Source of the DNA: Symbiodinium natans
Lineage: Eukaryota > Sar > Dinophyceae > Suessiales > Symbiodiniaceae
Assembly (NCBI GenBank): GCA_905221605.1
Contig: CAJNDS010002785.1
Location: forward strand, 216,705 to 277,928
Direction: 5' to 3'
Length of the DNA: 61,224 nucleotides
Shown here: positions 1 through 14,028 of the stretch, piece by piece
How positions within the stretch are numbered: the first letter of the stretch is position 1
How the letters are laid out: each line of letters begins with the position of its first letter
Translations under genes and position numbers: made by a program
Notes under the pieces: generated by a model
What the model was told of the DNA's origin: nothing
Database searches by the model: none
Seen by the model: the letters and a program-made list of their open reading frames with translations, nothing else

Positions 1-3000
1 TGAAGTGGCACGCCTGCGACATGTCCTGGAAAGTGCCCTGGGCTCGGCTTCGTCGTTGCGAAGCGACTCCTTAGGTCCTTGTGGCCGCATCGCAGCCGCA
101 TAGTGTAGCTGCATGTTTAAAGCTGCATTAAGCTGAGAGGTTTCGCGACGAGATCGTGGGCAACACGGACCCTGCAGCTGCAACCGCGAAGTCTCTGCGT
201 GGGCACTTCCACCGAAACTGGGCAGAGCCGCGGCCACAGTCGCGCCACCGCGCCGTGCCGTCTCGGACTTCAGCAGAACTTCAGCATCATTCAGACGCCT
301 TTTTTTTGGGGGGGGGGGGGGGTATTCGTGGCGTTGAGGCTTGGCTTGCCGAGCCAGCCGCACGTGGGCGAAAATGCCGTGCACGGATCCGCGAGCCCCT
401 TCGAGGCGAGCTTCAGGAAACTTTGCGAACTTTCAGAAGTTTACTCTACTTTGATACAACACTGGACACTTATAAGATTGGACAGGCCTTGGCTGAGAAG
501 AGGAACTGGCTTGGAGAGGACTACAAGTCTGATCCCTTTGGCTCCTTGCTTCTCAGCAGTGGCCAGATGCCCGGAGAGTCTGTGAGGGTGAGAGGTTTGC
601 CGCGAAGCAGCGCCGCAACTCGAGTCTGAGAGGCATCACCATCGAGACCAGCGAGAGGTGGCGCCGCAACCCCGTGGCCGCCCAGCCGCACCCAGCTCTC
701 CCTCCCTCTCCGGCCTCAGAACATGACTCCCTGGCAAAGCCGCTGCGCTTTAAATCCGTCAGAGGTCAGCCTCGACGGACGGTCCGACGCTCTGAAGACT
801 CGAAATTGCGATGAGAAGCTGTCTCGCTCCCTTTCCGTTACTCTTTCTCCCTCTCTCGTGCTTCCACATGTATATATGTACATGTACACGTAAATGTATG
901 GTAGTCCTGTTATAAGCAACATGTCCAACTTATCAGAGAAAGGTTAAACAGCGGGGAAAGGGAGTGGGGGGCTGGTCGCGAGCGGGCTCACGCGTTCAGT
1001 CGCCAGGCCTGTGGCGCTCTTCGACCTTTTCGAGAACCAAGCCGTGCCCCTACGAAGCCTCCGCAGACACTGTCTTACAAACACTGTCTTACACTCTGTA
1101 GCAGAGTCTATGGGTGTGCGATGGTGTGCGAAAAGGCGTTTTTTCTGTTGATCTGCTGAAATCCGAGGATGCCGGCAAATGCCTGAAAACCGCACGGAAG
1201 CTTCAGAAGGCGAAGGCAAATTCAAAGCGAGCAAAGACCGCTGTCCCAACGGTTTTGCCCTTCCCAGGCATCGGAAGCGCCTGCGATCCCTGCGATCTCA
1301 CGCGCACGCTGATGTCACGCACACGCGCATGAGCTGTGCGCGCGTGGGGCGTGCGCGTGGCGAACAAAAGGGCGCAATGCACAGGGACTGACCCACTGGG
1401 CCTAGTCCCAGGCGGATGCACCGGCCACCACAGTGTCAATAATGTCCCGCTCGCCATTGCGATATGCCACGCGGGTGCGAATAACTTGTCGTTACCCGCT
1501 GCGCATATTCGCGAGGTGTCGCTCGTAGAATTGCCTAATTCAGCGGAATTTGTACAAATCTGCTTGCAGTCCATGCAGGAACAGTCTGTAAGTCTAGTCT
1601 CAAGAGCATGATGATAAAGGCTGTTAAGCTAAAGACGCCGACGTGATGATCCAATGATGCACCGTAGCAGTGGAGACATGTGGAGACGTTAATAGACATA
1701 GCATGCACGGATGCATTTGCACAGAGAGTGCAGAAGACGAAGAGCGTCCGTGCTGGCACCTCTGAAGGTGCAGATTTTCAGAAACGGCCCCGTGATGTGG
1801 GATTGGGTTTTGGCATGAAGTCATGCCATAGATATGATGCTTGAACTATACAAGCAACTATACACGGCTTGAAACACATAGTGACATCCCCGCAGAATCA
1901 CCAAGCAGAGCTGGTCTAAGTACAGTGTGTAGTGTGAGCTGGGGCTCGACATTTGTTCCGACACATTGTGTCAATATACTTGCTACACGACCGATTGGCC
2001 ACTTGGCCGCTGATCGCGCTCTGCGAAAAAAGACTCCGCCCGAGTCCGCTCGAGCTCGAGACGAACAAAGATGCCTCTTCCGGCAAACAGAGACCAAGCG
2101 CAAGCGCTGCGCTGGTGATGGAGTGGTGGATGCATGTCCATCCGATTATCCAGGATTTGGCTGCAGATGGGAGGTTCGAAAGCTCGAAAACGCACGCTGG
2201 TGTTGTTCTGCAACTCCCCTGAGACATCCCCACATCTCCACTAGTTAAAGCGGCAGCAGAGCTCATGGACCATCTCAATTGCCACTTCCGAGCTTGGCGC
2301 GAAATTTCGCCAGATCCAGACTCAGCTGATCGACGCCTTTGAAGCGGTGCGAGGGAAGAAGACAGAGAGACCGCCCGGCATGAGTACATGAATTAAACCC
2401 AACCTGACGAGATTGCATCTCCTCATGTCAGTATTTCCCGCTTTCTCCGGCTCTGAAGGGCTTCGGTTGCGATGGGTCCAGTCAAGGAGGGGCTGCTGAG
2501 GGGCGAAGATCGCCAGGCCAGGCGCTCCAAGTGGGAAAGGTTGGAAAGTGTTCAAAATCTGTAAGAAGGTGACGCTGTGATACCATCTCTGACAGCACCA
2601 TCTGACAGCACCCATTTGGTTGAAGTCTCGTTTTGTTTTCCCGATGGCAGGCTTGATGGGATGCTCGGTGAGCTATGGGCCAGCCCGGGGCTCTGGGCTC
2701 TTTAAGAGTATCGAAGTATCGAGCTGCAGCGTGAAAGTGGTATAGATTGCAGCAATTGCAGCGATTGTGATGAACTTGCTAATTGCAACAAGGAAGAGAT
2801 TACTATCGGAGCTGTGACCCAGAAGCGAAAGGACCACTGATACATCTTGTGCTCGTTCATCTGCATACTCTTGAACCGGCTGTTTCCTGCTTTCGTTCTT
2901 CAATTCTTTCATTCCCTTCTCAATTCTCCTGAAACAGTGGGACTTGTGGCAATATGGCACAAGAGTGAGTGATGCTAAGTTACTAGAGCGCAAGTCAAAC

Positions 3001-3109
3001 GATGCTCCAATCTCTGCATGGAATGGCCTCCGCCGACCAGCCTCTCGAACAGCCATCGGCCCATGCTCTTTGAATCTTGCAACGCAGTAGAGTTGACTGC
3101 ACCTCACAG
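1..3109 (+). other. 5' flank of the kinase gene with unassigned exon-like segments
   Basis: I could not assign a gene with certainty here. Three segments look like exons. 2-74 reads as a helical peptide (EVARLRHVLESAL...) ending at an AG|GT donor. 595-657 follows an AG, encodes AKQRRNSSLRGITIETSE with a basophilic-kinase-like RRNS site, and ends at AG|GT. 2286-2350 encodes a helical stretch including LIDAFEAVRGKK. They could be N-terminal exons of the downstream kinase, since apicomplexan and dinoflagellate kinases of this type often have long N-termini, or remnants of an upstream gene. A poly-G run (309-322) and a CT-rich region (about 3478-3520) are simple repeats. Confidence 0.3.
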
Positions 3110-5047
3110 GGCAAGGACAGCAAAAAGGCCGAGTTGGCCAACAAGGACTATCAGGCCCGTCACTTGCGGGGGAATTGGGGGTGGAAGAGGGTGGAATAGG
3201 CACTGCTTGGTGCAGAGGAGCGCATCGAGTTCCTGCTTACGGTGCCATTGTTTCAGCGCCTTCCACAGGCAAAGAGCCCCTTGAGCCATACCTTGAGCCA
3301 TACCTTGAGCCAGAAAGTCGGCGGTCGGCTGTGGCATTCACGGTATACGGGCCGGTGAGGATGAGCACCCGGTTGTCGCCTCCATGTGTGAGGGCTGCAA
3401 GTTCAAGCGCAGTGACCTGATCATCAAGCCGCCTGCCCTGAGAGCTTTTCGCTTTTCCTTTCTTTTGCCTTCTCAGTCTCTATCTCTCTCTCTCTATCTC
3501 TTTCTCTCTCTCTCTGCCTCTCGCTCTGTCTGTCGCAATGCACACGTCTTTGTTTTTGCCTGCCTTGTGTTTTCGCACGGGCGCCAGAAAAAAAGCAAAT
3601 GTTCGGCTCTTCGAGGCAAGGGGCGCGTGGGGAGGAGTTCTACGTGATCCGCAAAGGCCAAGCGGAGGTCTTCGCGGCGGCCCTACGGTCACAAGGGGTG
3701 ACGCTCACAGGCGTTTGTCACAACAAGCAGAGGGCGAATTCTCAGCGTTCGAGTTAGACGAGAGAAGGCCATAATTGTGCCATAAGGCACGTGGATCATG
3801 TGTGGTCCAATCGTCTTCTGAAAGCAAAGGTCTTCATAAACTACAGTTCCGTAGAACGGACAAGACAACAGAAGCAGGCAAATGTTGATCGGACTCAGCA
3901 TGGGACCCACACTGTAGTTTGGCTTGTGATGTTGTTTCGCTGTGGCTCTCCAAAGGTCAAGAAAACCAACGGCCAGAAAGAGAAGATAGCCACGCTGAAG
4001 GCGTGCCGGGCAGCGAAGATCAAGAGCCATGTCGTCATGTCATGCCGCTCTCATGCTTCCAGGCCGGGGACCACTTTGGCGAGGGCGCACTGCTTAGGGA
4101 CGAGCCGCGTGCAGCCACCGTGGTCGCCATGCTGTGGGCTCAGCCGTGTCTGAAGATGGGCAGAGGGAGGGCAATGCAGGATGCAGGGCAAGGAGGGAAA
4201 ACAGGAGGGGGGAGATCTCTTGTCATCGCTGACTGGGTCTCAGGACCGACATGCATACCCTCAAGATCAAGCGCTCGGACTTCCAGGCAGGGTGCGGGGT
4301 CAAGAGGGAAGGAGAGGACGGAGTAGACGGAGTAGACGGAGTAGACCTTACTTTGAGAGCAGAGATCTCCAGAGCTTCCTTGAGGCTTGGGCATTGGCCT
4401 TTCAAGGCTCTCTCTCTTCTGACTCCCTGTTAACATTCTCTGGTTTTGAGAGGCCCTGGGCCTGCACCAGAAGCTGAAGTTCGGCCGCCGCGCCGCCGTG
4501 AGCTCGGGCAAGAAGTACGCCAAAGCCAAGGACTCCAAAAAAGGCACACAAGAAAGACAAAGACAAAGACAGACACACACACACACAACCAACACACAAC
4601 CAACACACACACACAACCAACACACACACACACACAACCAACACACACACACACAACCAACACACACACACACACAACCAACACACACACACACACAACC
4701 AACACACACACACACACAACCAACACACACACACACAACCAACACACACACACACACACAACCAACACACACACACACAACCAACACACACACACACAAC
4801 CAACACACACACACACACACACCACACACACACACACACACAACACACACACACACACACACAACAACACAACCACACAACAACACACACACACCCACAC
4901 CACACACACACACACACAACCAACACACACACACACCAACACACACACACACAACCAACACACACACACACACACAACAACACACACACAACACACACAC
5001 ACCCACACACACACACACACCCACACACACACACACACACACACCAA

Positions 5048-5084
<37 letters not shown>

Positions 5085-5139
5085 ACACACACACACACAC
5101 ACAACACACACACAACCAACACACACACCACAACCAACA

Positions 5140-5172
<33 letters not shown>

Positions 5173-5253
5173 ACCACCACACACACACACACACACACCA
5201 ACACCACACACACACACACACACACAACCAACACCACACACACACACACACAC

Positions 5254-5286
<33 letters not shown>

Positions 5287-5329
5287 CACAACCAACACCA
5301 CACACACACACACAACACACACACACACA

Positions 5330-5371
<42 letters not shown>

Positions 5372-8300
5372 CCCGTGCGAGGACCCCGTGCCGAAAACGC
5401 CGGAGGACATGAAGCTCATCACGCAGGTCCCACCTGGGGTCCGCACCGTTCTTTCGCGCTGCTTACTTAATGGCTATCGCCAGTGCCTCTACCCAAGAAA
5501 GGGTAGAGAGGTACGGGGTGCGGGGGGTGAGGAAGTAAGCTGGTAGGATCGAAAACACAAAGGCTTCACTAACACCGACCCCGTAAGGTCGGCGGATAAG
5601 ACCCTTATGAAGGTCAGCTCAGGAGAACGCGCGAGAGCGTGAGAGAGCATGAGAGAGCGCGAGCCAGGCCATCATGTGCAATGAGAACTTGAGCGTCATC
5701 GGGAACCTTGAAGAGAAAATCCCGGCCCTGGCAGCAGTGATGTGGAAGGAGTCAGTTTTTTGCCTCTCTCGTACGTACTAGGTCATACTACAAATACGTA
5801 TCAATACGTGTAAAAGCGTGCTGTCGTTAAATGGCATCTCTTGCGCAGTGATGTGACCGCGCAGAGCCAGGAGTTTGTGAAATCCGGACGGAACGTCATC
5901 ACGGAAGGAGACGTGCAGGCCACGGCCCACAGGGGTTTGGTGTTTTTTGCTCCTTTTCGGATGTCCTCGCCAACTCTCCCTTCTTCATCAGTTTAAACCC
6001 CTGCAGGCCGACTATTTCTACATCGTGCACGAAGGAAAATGCAACCCGTCGCAGAGATTTCTGGGCATCGGCGCAGCTTGTAGTATTTTGTAAATCAGTG
6101 TCTTATGAAACACGAGCAGTTAATTTCCTTTCGCAACTCTGAGGTGAGGTCGTGATCAAGGCGCGGCTCTGCCCTGCCTTCGTGGACAAGCGCATTCGGA
6201 TAGCACGCTAGCGAGAGAGGGAGGGCGAGGGCGAGAGAGGGAGAGGGAACAGGGGACAGCGAAGAGAGAGGACAAGGATGCTTACGACAATCGGAAGTTT
6301 GGGGGGTCCAAGATTGCCTGCTGCTCAGAGATCGTCTCTTGAACTTGGCTGTCACTGGTGCTTTGCTGGGGTGGGGGTCAGGGTTGGGAGGGGGGGGGGG
6401 GAGGGTCAGCTTTGCTTTGGAAAGCGATATTTCGCCGACGCATGCCGAGCGTGTTGAGGGTTTTGGGTTTTCGGGGCTCGCAACAATCCCAGGGACTGGG
6501 CCACATTTACCTCAGAAGTCAATCTCGAGCAGAGGTCATGGGCGTCTACAAGCGTGGCCGGGATCTCATATAGGACTAGAGGACTGGACGATCATTGCAT
6601 CCCCAAGTTTCAGATGCTTTAGATACCTGTATGCATGTGAGCAAGCTATACACCTATCAAGCATATATACGTAGGCATAGTGCTTCACACCTCGCTGCTT
6701 TTAGCACTCTAAGCTGGCTCTTCGACATGCTCCGTTGCCTCAACAGCCTCATTTTTTCTGTATCGGTTTGGTTTCTGGGCAATGGAGCAGCCGGCAAAGA
6801 AAGCCAAGACGGAGTTCTTCCCGACAATCTCGAAGATTCGCTATGAGGGTCCGCAGAGCGTCAACCCTTTGGCATTCAAGTACTACCAGCCCGATGAAGT
6901 GGTCCTCGGCAAGAAGATGAGGCCCGCCGCCGCATAGCGTGGCCGCATGTACCAATGTACTACCGCTGTTTTAGGCCTCCGTGTGGATGTCATAGGGCCT
7001 TTAGGGTTTTCTTCGGGTGCAGGTAGACATGTTTGTGGAACAGGGAAGACATGTTGGCAAATGTCGCACTGGTGCACTGGTGGCAAGTTCTATAGTCGGG
7101 ACCACATGAGATGGAATTGCGTACGATTGATCACCTTTGTTCGTTCCGGGGTTTGAACCGCTGTTTCTCGCCGCGTTGCTCTGCCTTCCTCCGTTGATAC
7201 CCAAATCAGCCCAATTCGGGGTAGTCCTAGCTCGCCACGAACTCCTGACATGTTGAGACAACTCTTTGTTCTATGAGGGTCCCACAGGTGCTTTCCACTT
7301 GCAAGGCGGGAATGCCTGCATCCTAGCGAGAAGGAGAGAGTGAGCCTGGATATCTGATATCACCCCCTGAGTTTCTGGTTCCGTTGACTACCCCAAATGG
7401 GGGCATGCGTGTTGCGCAGGGGGGTTTGTCCCCTCGAGCCCCAGGAAAGAAAAACCATGGAGGGTTTCTTCAGGGGACAAAGTCGAAGCCATGGAGCGCG
7501 AGGATGTTTGGAGGCAGAAAGGATGGACCATCAACCGCCCACCGCAGAGGGCACACATGGCGAGGCGACTGAGAGAGAAGGCCCAGGAAAAGTTGCAAGC
7601 CGAGATGATTGCCAAGAAGACCGACAAAGAAAGCCCAGGTAGAGGCGACAAAAAAGCAGCCATCAAGGGGGAGGCTATCGCACCCCCCGAAAACCTTTGG
7701 GGGAGAACACGGGCCAGCCGGTAGTGAAACCTGAGAATGAAGTAGCTCCGTGCCCGCAAAGAACCCCCTTGTGACGACACAGCAGCTCCAGGCCACTGTT
7801 CTCGTCCTCCCGGGGCGCCTTTGAACAGAGAGAACGGGAGGGAGAAGGAGCAGCCACCAATCGGGCCAGTTCTGAAAGTCGTCGTTGAGGAGAACCACGC
7901 CGAGCCGCAACAGCACCAGAACGTGACCAGCCGCACGGAAAGACGTGAGCGCTGTGAGAGCTTGCAATCTGGGGCTGCAGCCCCATGCAAAATAGGGTGT
8001 TGGCTTCGGGTGAGGATTTTAGACGTTCCGACCTTTCACCTCAACTGTATTTTATAACAAGTCCGTGTACGGCTCAGATAGTCGCGATGCATCGGTCACG
8101 CCGAGTAGTTGCCTTTCAGAAACTCCTGGGGGTGAAGGTGTGGTCGAAGCGGGGGGTTTTCCCGGTGACTACCCCAACCGGGGGGCGCGGACCGCACGCG
8201 GGGGCTTGCCCCATCAAGCCCCCAACAAAGACAAAGACAGGAAGAATATCATAGAAAGGGGTTCTCGTCGGTTCCACCCCGTTTAGCCGTGTTAATTGGG

Positions 8301-11300
8301 GCGGCTCAGGGACTGGTGCCGCTTTGCGGTGAGCTGGTGGCACACCTTCAACGGCCAAATGGGCACGGATCCCTTTAGCAACGTCAAGACGCACCTGAGA
8401 CCCTGGGACGTGGATGGCTCGCTGGAGACATTCCTGACCCGCGTCGACGTGGCCTTCGAGTTCTTCACGAAGCGCCTCGCCCCAATTTTTGTGGCTAGTC
8501 TTGAAGTGCACAGGTGTTCTACCGTTACTTCGGGTCTGTCGCAGTCGAGAGTCGAGAGTTCAAAATAAAGCAGGATTGGGCTTAAATGGCTTGTGAGGGT
8601 GAAAAGATATATGTTCATAGAGCGCCCCGGGCTGGTGGATTGGAGGTCGGCATGGGAGCCGAGAGGCGAGGCGAAGTTTAGCTCTCAGCCTGTCAGCTCC
8701 CTGTCAAGCCCGGAGTTCTGAGGTTGGGGGTGGACTACTACTGCTTCCACGACGTGGACGTGGCACCGCAGGGCGGCAGCCTTCAGGAGCCAGAGATTCG
8801 AGTTGAGTGGATAAAAGGCGGGGCGGGGAACAAAAACCTAGGAAACAAGCACATCAGGCTTAGGGAAGAAGGAGGGCAGGGAAGATGAGAAGAGGGGAGC
8901 GGGGTGAGGCTGAGAAGAAAGGAGACTAAGACAAGACCAAGACAGGAGTGGGACGAACACTTCTGAGTGGTGTTGCTTTGGATTGTTTTCGGAGCTGTTT
9001 TGGATCACTTCTCAGACACTCTGGACCGTGGGCCGTGTGGAGGAGTTCCAGAAGAACTTGGACACGATCTCGGACAAGCTTCCTGTCGGCATCTGTCGGC
9101 ATTCTGCTGCCTTACGCTCAAACTCAAATTTGTCAGTTTGCCCGCGCCAAAAGCCACAAAGCTCTCAACGCGTGCCGTGTCAACTGGCACGAATAATCGA
9201 GGCTTCTGGCGAAGCAGAAGGAGACGGGCATCAAGCTGCTTTGGGCCAAGACCTCAGAGTGGCCCAGCGAGGCTTACGAGGCTTACTGCACTGTTGCACT
9301 GTTGCGTTAGCGATATACTTGTTCACGAGCTGAAAAGCTCGCCTTCCTCTTTTGGCCTTAATTGCCAGCAGTGCTGCCGAGTCCACACAGAACCTCTTCT
9401 CGCACCCGCCGTCAGCCCAGTTGTGGTTACACGTGTTACACTCATGGTTCTTCCATTGATGCACTGACTGTTTCTCCTTAGACTTGCGCCAATAAGGATT
9501 GCATAAGTCGCCCGCCCAACCCAGATTGAGTCGTTGCTTCTGACATTAATGTTCCGGCACAGGCAAGTAAAGTTTTTTGGCTGTGTGCTGCCGCAGACGC
9601 ATTGGCGGAGCTGCTTGGTACGGTGTTTTCTTGGCGCTCTCCATGGATCCATGCGACCAAGAGGTATGCACGCACATTTCCTCCATATCGATACGCCGGC
9701 GCGGTCAAGGGACAATACAGGTAGTCCGCATTTGCCTTCACAATCAAAGAAGCACTACACACCTACCCGTGTGGCCTCAAAGTACTCAAACCGCAGCTGA
9801 AAAACACCCTTGTCTAGCACGGGTGCTCCTTACTTCCACTCTCTCCGCCCACTTTGCTGGCAACTGCTTTGTCCTTGGACAGCTTCGGATGTACAAGTCG
9901 CCCCTATAATCAGGGAAATTCTGACGTAGATCAAAAGGTGACTGATGTGGAGCATTGCAGACCTTAGCGTCGGGATATTTATGTCTATAGTCAGTATCGG
10001 GGATGTTCAGTCAGATATAGGGCTCATGCACAGCGAGCTGAAACCCCAAAGGACCGCCATGGGTTTCAATAGTACCCAAGGGGTGAGGCAAGTTCATTGG
10101 GAGGCCCAGGGTTTTGTCGTGGGCAACAAATGGCAGCAATACTTGGCTTGCCTTTCCCGGTGCGTTCGACAGGGTTTTGACACGTGCCTAGGCGCTACAA
10201 GGACGGAGCTGCGCGGCCCTTTGAAGTTTGCCTTCTCTCCCTGTCTCCCTGCATGGGACTCAGCTTACTCTTGCTGGACATGGCATTGCTTTGCAAGGCC
10301 ACGGCTCCTACCTTCGACTCCTTTGCCTATGGCTGCGTGCCTTAGCATGAAAGACTTTGGACAATGACCTAATAGCACGCTTTGGGTGTGTTTTACAAAA
10401 GGTTTCAGGTTTAAATTCTGCGTCGTCCTCCGACGTGACAAATGTTGCTCTCGCCTTGGTCCCGTGCGTCGTTGGAAGGCCTAGTGGTCTTGCGGAGTCT
10501 TCGAACCTATATCTGTGTGCCGAATCACGCCAGCAGAATTGTGTATCTCAATGTCGTTTCTCGGATTGTCTCGGTGTCTTTGCGGTCTTGGCGTGTCTGG
10601 CGAGCATCTCCCTTTCTGTCTGAGGTGTGTGCGTGTGTGCTTCCGCTGTTGATGTTCATCTGTTGCACTTGCATCATCTTCTAGCAATTCCGCTAGGCCC
10701 GCCGGAGTTGTTAGATTCAGTGTGGCGGGTCCTGGTGGGTGTCTCCATGTTTCGCTTCAGGCGCAGACCCGCAAGATGCTGGAGATTGGGAAGAAGCTCA
10801 GTGGTGAGACGCACGTGTTTTGGGGCGGGCGCGAGGGCTTCGCCACTGCCTTGAACACGAAAGTGAAGACAGAGCTTGATCATATGGCCACGTTCCTGCG
10901 CATGGCAGTGGCCTACAAGAAGCAAATCGGATTCAATGCGCAGTTTGCCATTGAGCCGAAAGCACGGGAGCCCACGGCTCACCAGTACGACTACGATGCC
11001 CAGACTGTCATCGGCTTCCTCTACCAGCATGGCCTGGAAAAAGAGTTTAAGGTGAACATTGAACCTAACCACACCACGTTGGCTGGACACGACTACGTCC
11101 GAACCTCAGCAATTTGACCAGATCAGTGCAACAAAGCCATTGCTTTTCCAGGGCTATTTCGAAGAGCCGTGTACCGTTTCCTCGATACATTGTGCCATAC
11201 CAACACGAGAGGGTAGTGACGGGCAGTGACAGGTAGTGACCAGGTAGTGATTCTTGTGCTCTTCTGCGAGCAATGTAGACACGCGGCCAAGCCACAGAAC

Positions 11301-13943
11301 CCCTGATTTAGCTGAAGCGCACCATGACGATCATGGTGTTCAGGAACTCGACAATTTGCAACCTCAGAATTCAGAAAGCCTGAGTCAGGCGGCGTGTGAA
11401 CAGCGAAATGCACCATTGTGACATCATCGTTGTCGAGGCCATGACGGAAACAACAGCATGAAGGGTACTAAGGGGGCCGAAACACTGCGGGACACTGATC
11501 AGGCTTCCCACTTGCATCCACAACTTCGTTGAGTGTGGTAGGATGCAAGTGCCCAAACCGAAACAAACTTGCGTGTACCGAGAGCGATACCCAAGAACCC
11601 TTAGCTTAGAATCAGGGCTTCCACACACGCACACATCGCTCTCGCTCTCGCTTTCTCGCTCTAAACGAACCCGCCACATGTCCATGCGTCACACCGCCAT
11701 ACCCGGGAGGAGGGGGGGGTGTGTGTGTGTGTGTTCCGCCCCTTAAATAAAGCCCAAGGGCCCTCCTGTCCTTTGTTGTCCTCCCTGGTTTTTTTTCGAG
11801 GAACACGATCTGCGGATGGCGTCGGCCTTGGGCATGCTGGGCTCCATCGACTGCACCTTAGGGCGAAATTGTGGCGTAAAATTGTGTTCAATTGCAGTGT
11901 TGCCTGCAGTGTTTACTCTGCGCTTTTCAGCTCTCTCTTTCTCGTGCTAGAAATGAGCTAGAAATGAGAGTGTATACTAAGTGTGCGAACAAAACCCCGG
12001 CCTCGGCTATAGTTCTGGAGAGTATACTCCCGTTTCTGTTGAGAAGGCTGTCGCAGCTTTGAGTGCACCAGAGTCCCAGAGGCAATGCTGGGCAGCCATA
12101 TCTTGGATGGGACACGGACGAGTTCCCATCAGATCCGAGGTTCGCGCTTGCCCGAATTTAGTCGAAATGGACGATCCACGACGATCCACTATTCCCCTGC
12201 TTCCAATTGTCCAATGGCATTCACTCACCTGAGTCAGTAGCTGCATTCCTGCATTCTGGTGCTTCCGTCTGCTCTCTATGCCAGACTTTATGCAAGCTTC
12301 GGTGCAACGAGCACCCGAACTTTGCTGCTTTCCAGCCATGCTCCTCTGCGCCTGCGCACTTGTCTGAAATGCCCCTGACGTAGTGCGTGTGCAGGAAGGC
12401 ACTTCTGAGCATGCTGATCGTGGTGCAGCAGGGCGGCATTGCGCCAGGGGGCAATAACTTTGATTGCAAGTTGCGACGAGAGAGCACCGACATCGAAGAC
12501 ATGTTCATCGCCCACATCGGAGGCTCGAGAAAGTTGCGAAAGTCAGCGGGGCTCAGTGGGGGCTCAGTGGGGGCTCACTGGAACACCAAGGAGCCGATGG
12601 TTGTGCTGCCGTGTTCTGTTGCGTTTTCCCTGTTCTGAGGGATGGACTGTCTGGCTCGCGGGCTGATTGGCGCCTGCAAACTCGTCGAAGAGAATCTCCT
12701 GCAGAAGGCGCTGGACACCAGGCGGGAGCCGCGCGGAGCGCGCATATGGAGTAAAAGAGTCCTGCGCATGCCTCTGTTGAAGTCTTGCAGAACGCCCATG
12801 TCGTGTTCAGGTATTCGTCCTGGTCAACGAACCCTCTTGCAAAGAAGGTAGAGGAAGGGAAAGCGACTCTGGAGGAAATCGAGGCATATGCCCTAAAGGC
12901 ACCAGAGCCGGCCACAGGGAGTGGCAAGCAAGAGTACCTCGAGCAGTTGATCAACCGCTACATCTGATTGCCGTGCGTTTCAAGAAATTTTGTGTCAGAG
13001 AATGAGGCAAATTTGAGATCATTTGAGCATCTTGGATCCTTTTGTTGATTTCGTGCTAAGTCTTAGTGACGATACGTGCCTCCACAGCAGCTCAGTGCTG
13101 TGAGATTTCTGCGTTGAACAGCGCGGAGCCAGGACGGAGGAAAGGCGGCTACAACGCCGTAGCAAGGCACAGAAAAGAGCCGCTTTCATGGTTTGATTGT
13201 AAGGCCTCTTGAGTCCCTATAGGGAATCCTTTAGGAGTTAGAATCCTATGCCTGGGGCCCCTTTTAAATTGAAGCCGCTAAGCTAACGCCGCGCGAGCGA
13301 CCCACTTGAGGCCAAAGCTTTGGGGAGCTTGCCTTGCCTCTTGGCAGCAACCTTTTGCATGTTTTGCATGTGAGAAATAGAAGCCTTGCCGTTTTTTACT
13401 TGGCCTATAAGGCCGACGCAACCTCCAATATAACAGCATGATGAATGTTTTGTTCACTGCAACTGCGTTTGTACTAGATCGTCACCCAACGAAAACAAGA
13501 AGAATTCCACAGTGGTAATGATGGGTAGTAGTAGTTAGTAATGGCAACAATGATTGTCAACAGATGAAAATTTCATGGTCATGAGAAGAACGACCATAAT
13601 CTTGCTCGTCTTCGATGCTTGGGTGCATTTGATTTGTGGTCAAACGCCATTGTTTATGACCACGACTACCATAATTGCTACTGCGACGATTCAAAATGTT
13701 ATTGTGCCCGTTGGAAACTCTTTGCTATCGCTAGTATTGTTGCCGCAGCTACTGCTGCTACTATGGCTACGACAACGACGACAACGACTACTACTACGAC
13801 TACCACCACCACCACCACCACTACTACTACTACTACTACGACGACTACTACTACTACTACCACCACTACCACTACCACTACCACTACCACTACCACTACC
13901 ACTACCACTACCACCACCACCACCACCACTACCACTACTACTC

Positions 13944-14028
<85 letters not shown>

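Larger units (their letters stand above)
6922..8309. other. Isomerase intron 1 with two GC-hairpin repeats flanking a Lys-rich stretch
   Basis: This intron runs from a GC donor to an AG acceptor. It contains two diverged copies of a G/C hairpin repeat (7386-7450 and 8166-8230), both preceded by GACTACCCCAA. Between them an open stretch on the plus strand (about 7491-7724) encodes a basic, Lys/Arg/Gln-rich peptide of no recognised family. The arrangement could be one small mobile element with similar ends, but I see no transposase. Confidence 0.5.

Noticed and set aside
4140-5412. Long Cys/Val and His/Thr ORFs on both strands
   Set aside because: They are produced by the CA microsatellite; no start context, no non-repeat coding signal, and kinase exons on either side join across them.
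6782-12967. Xylose isomerase as bacterial contamination
   Set aside because: The coding sequence is split by 12 introns with dinoflagellate-type borders and lies inside a eukaryotic gene.
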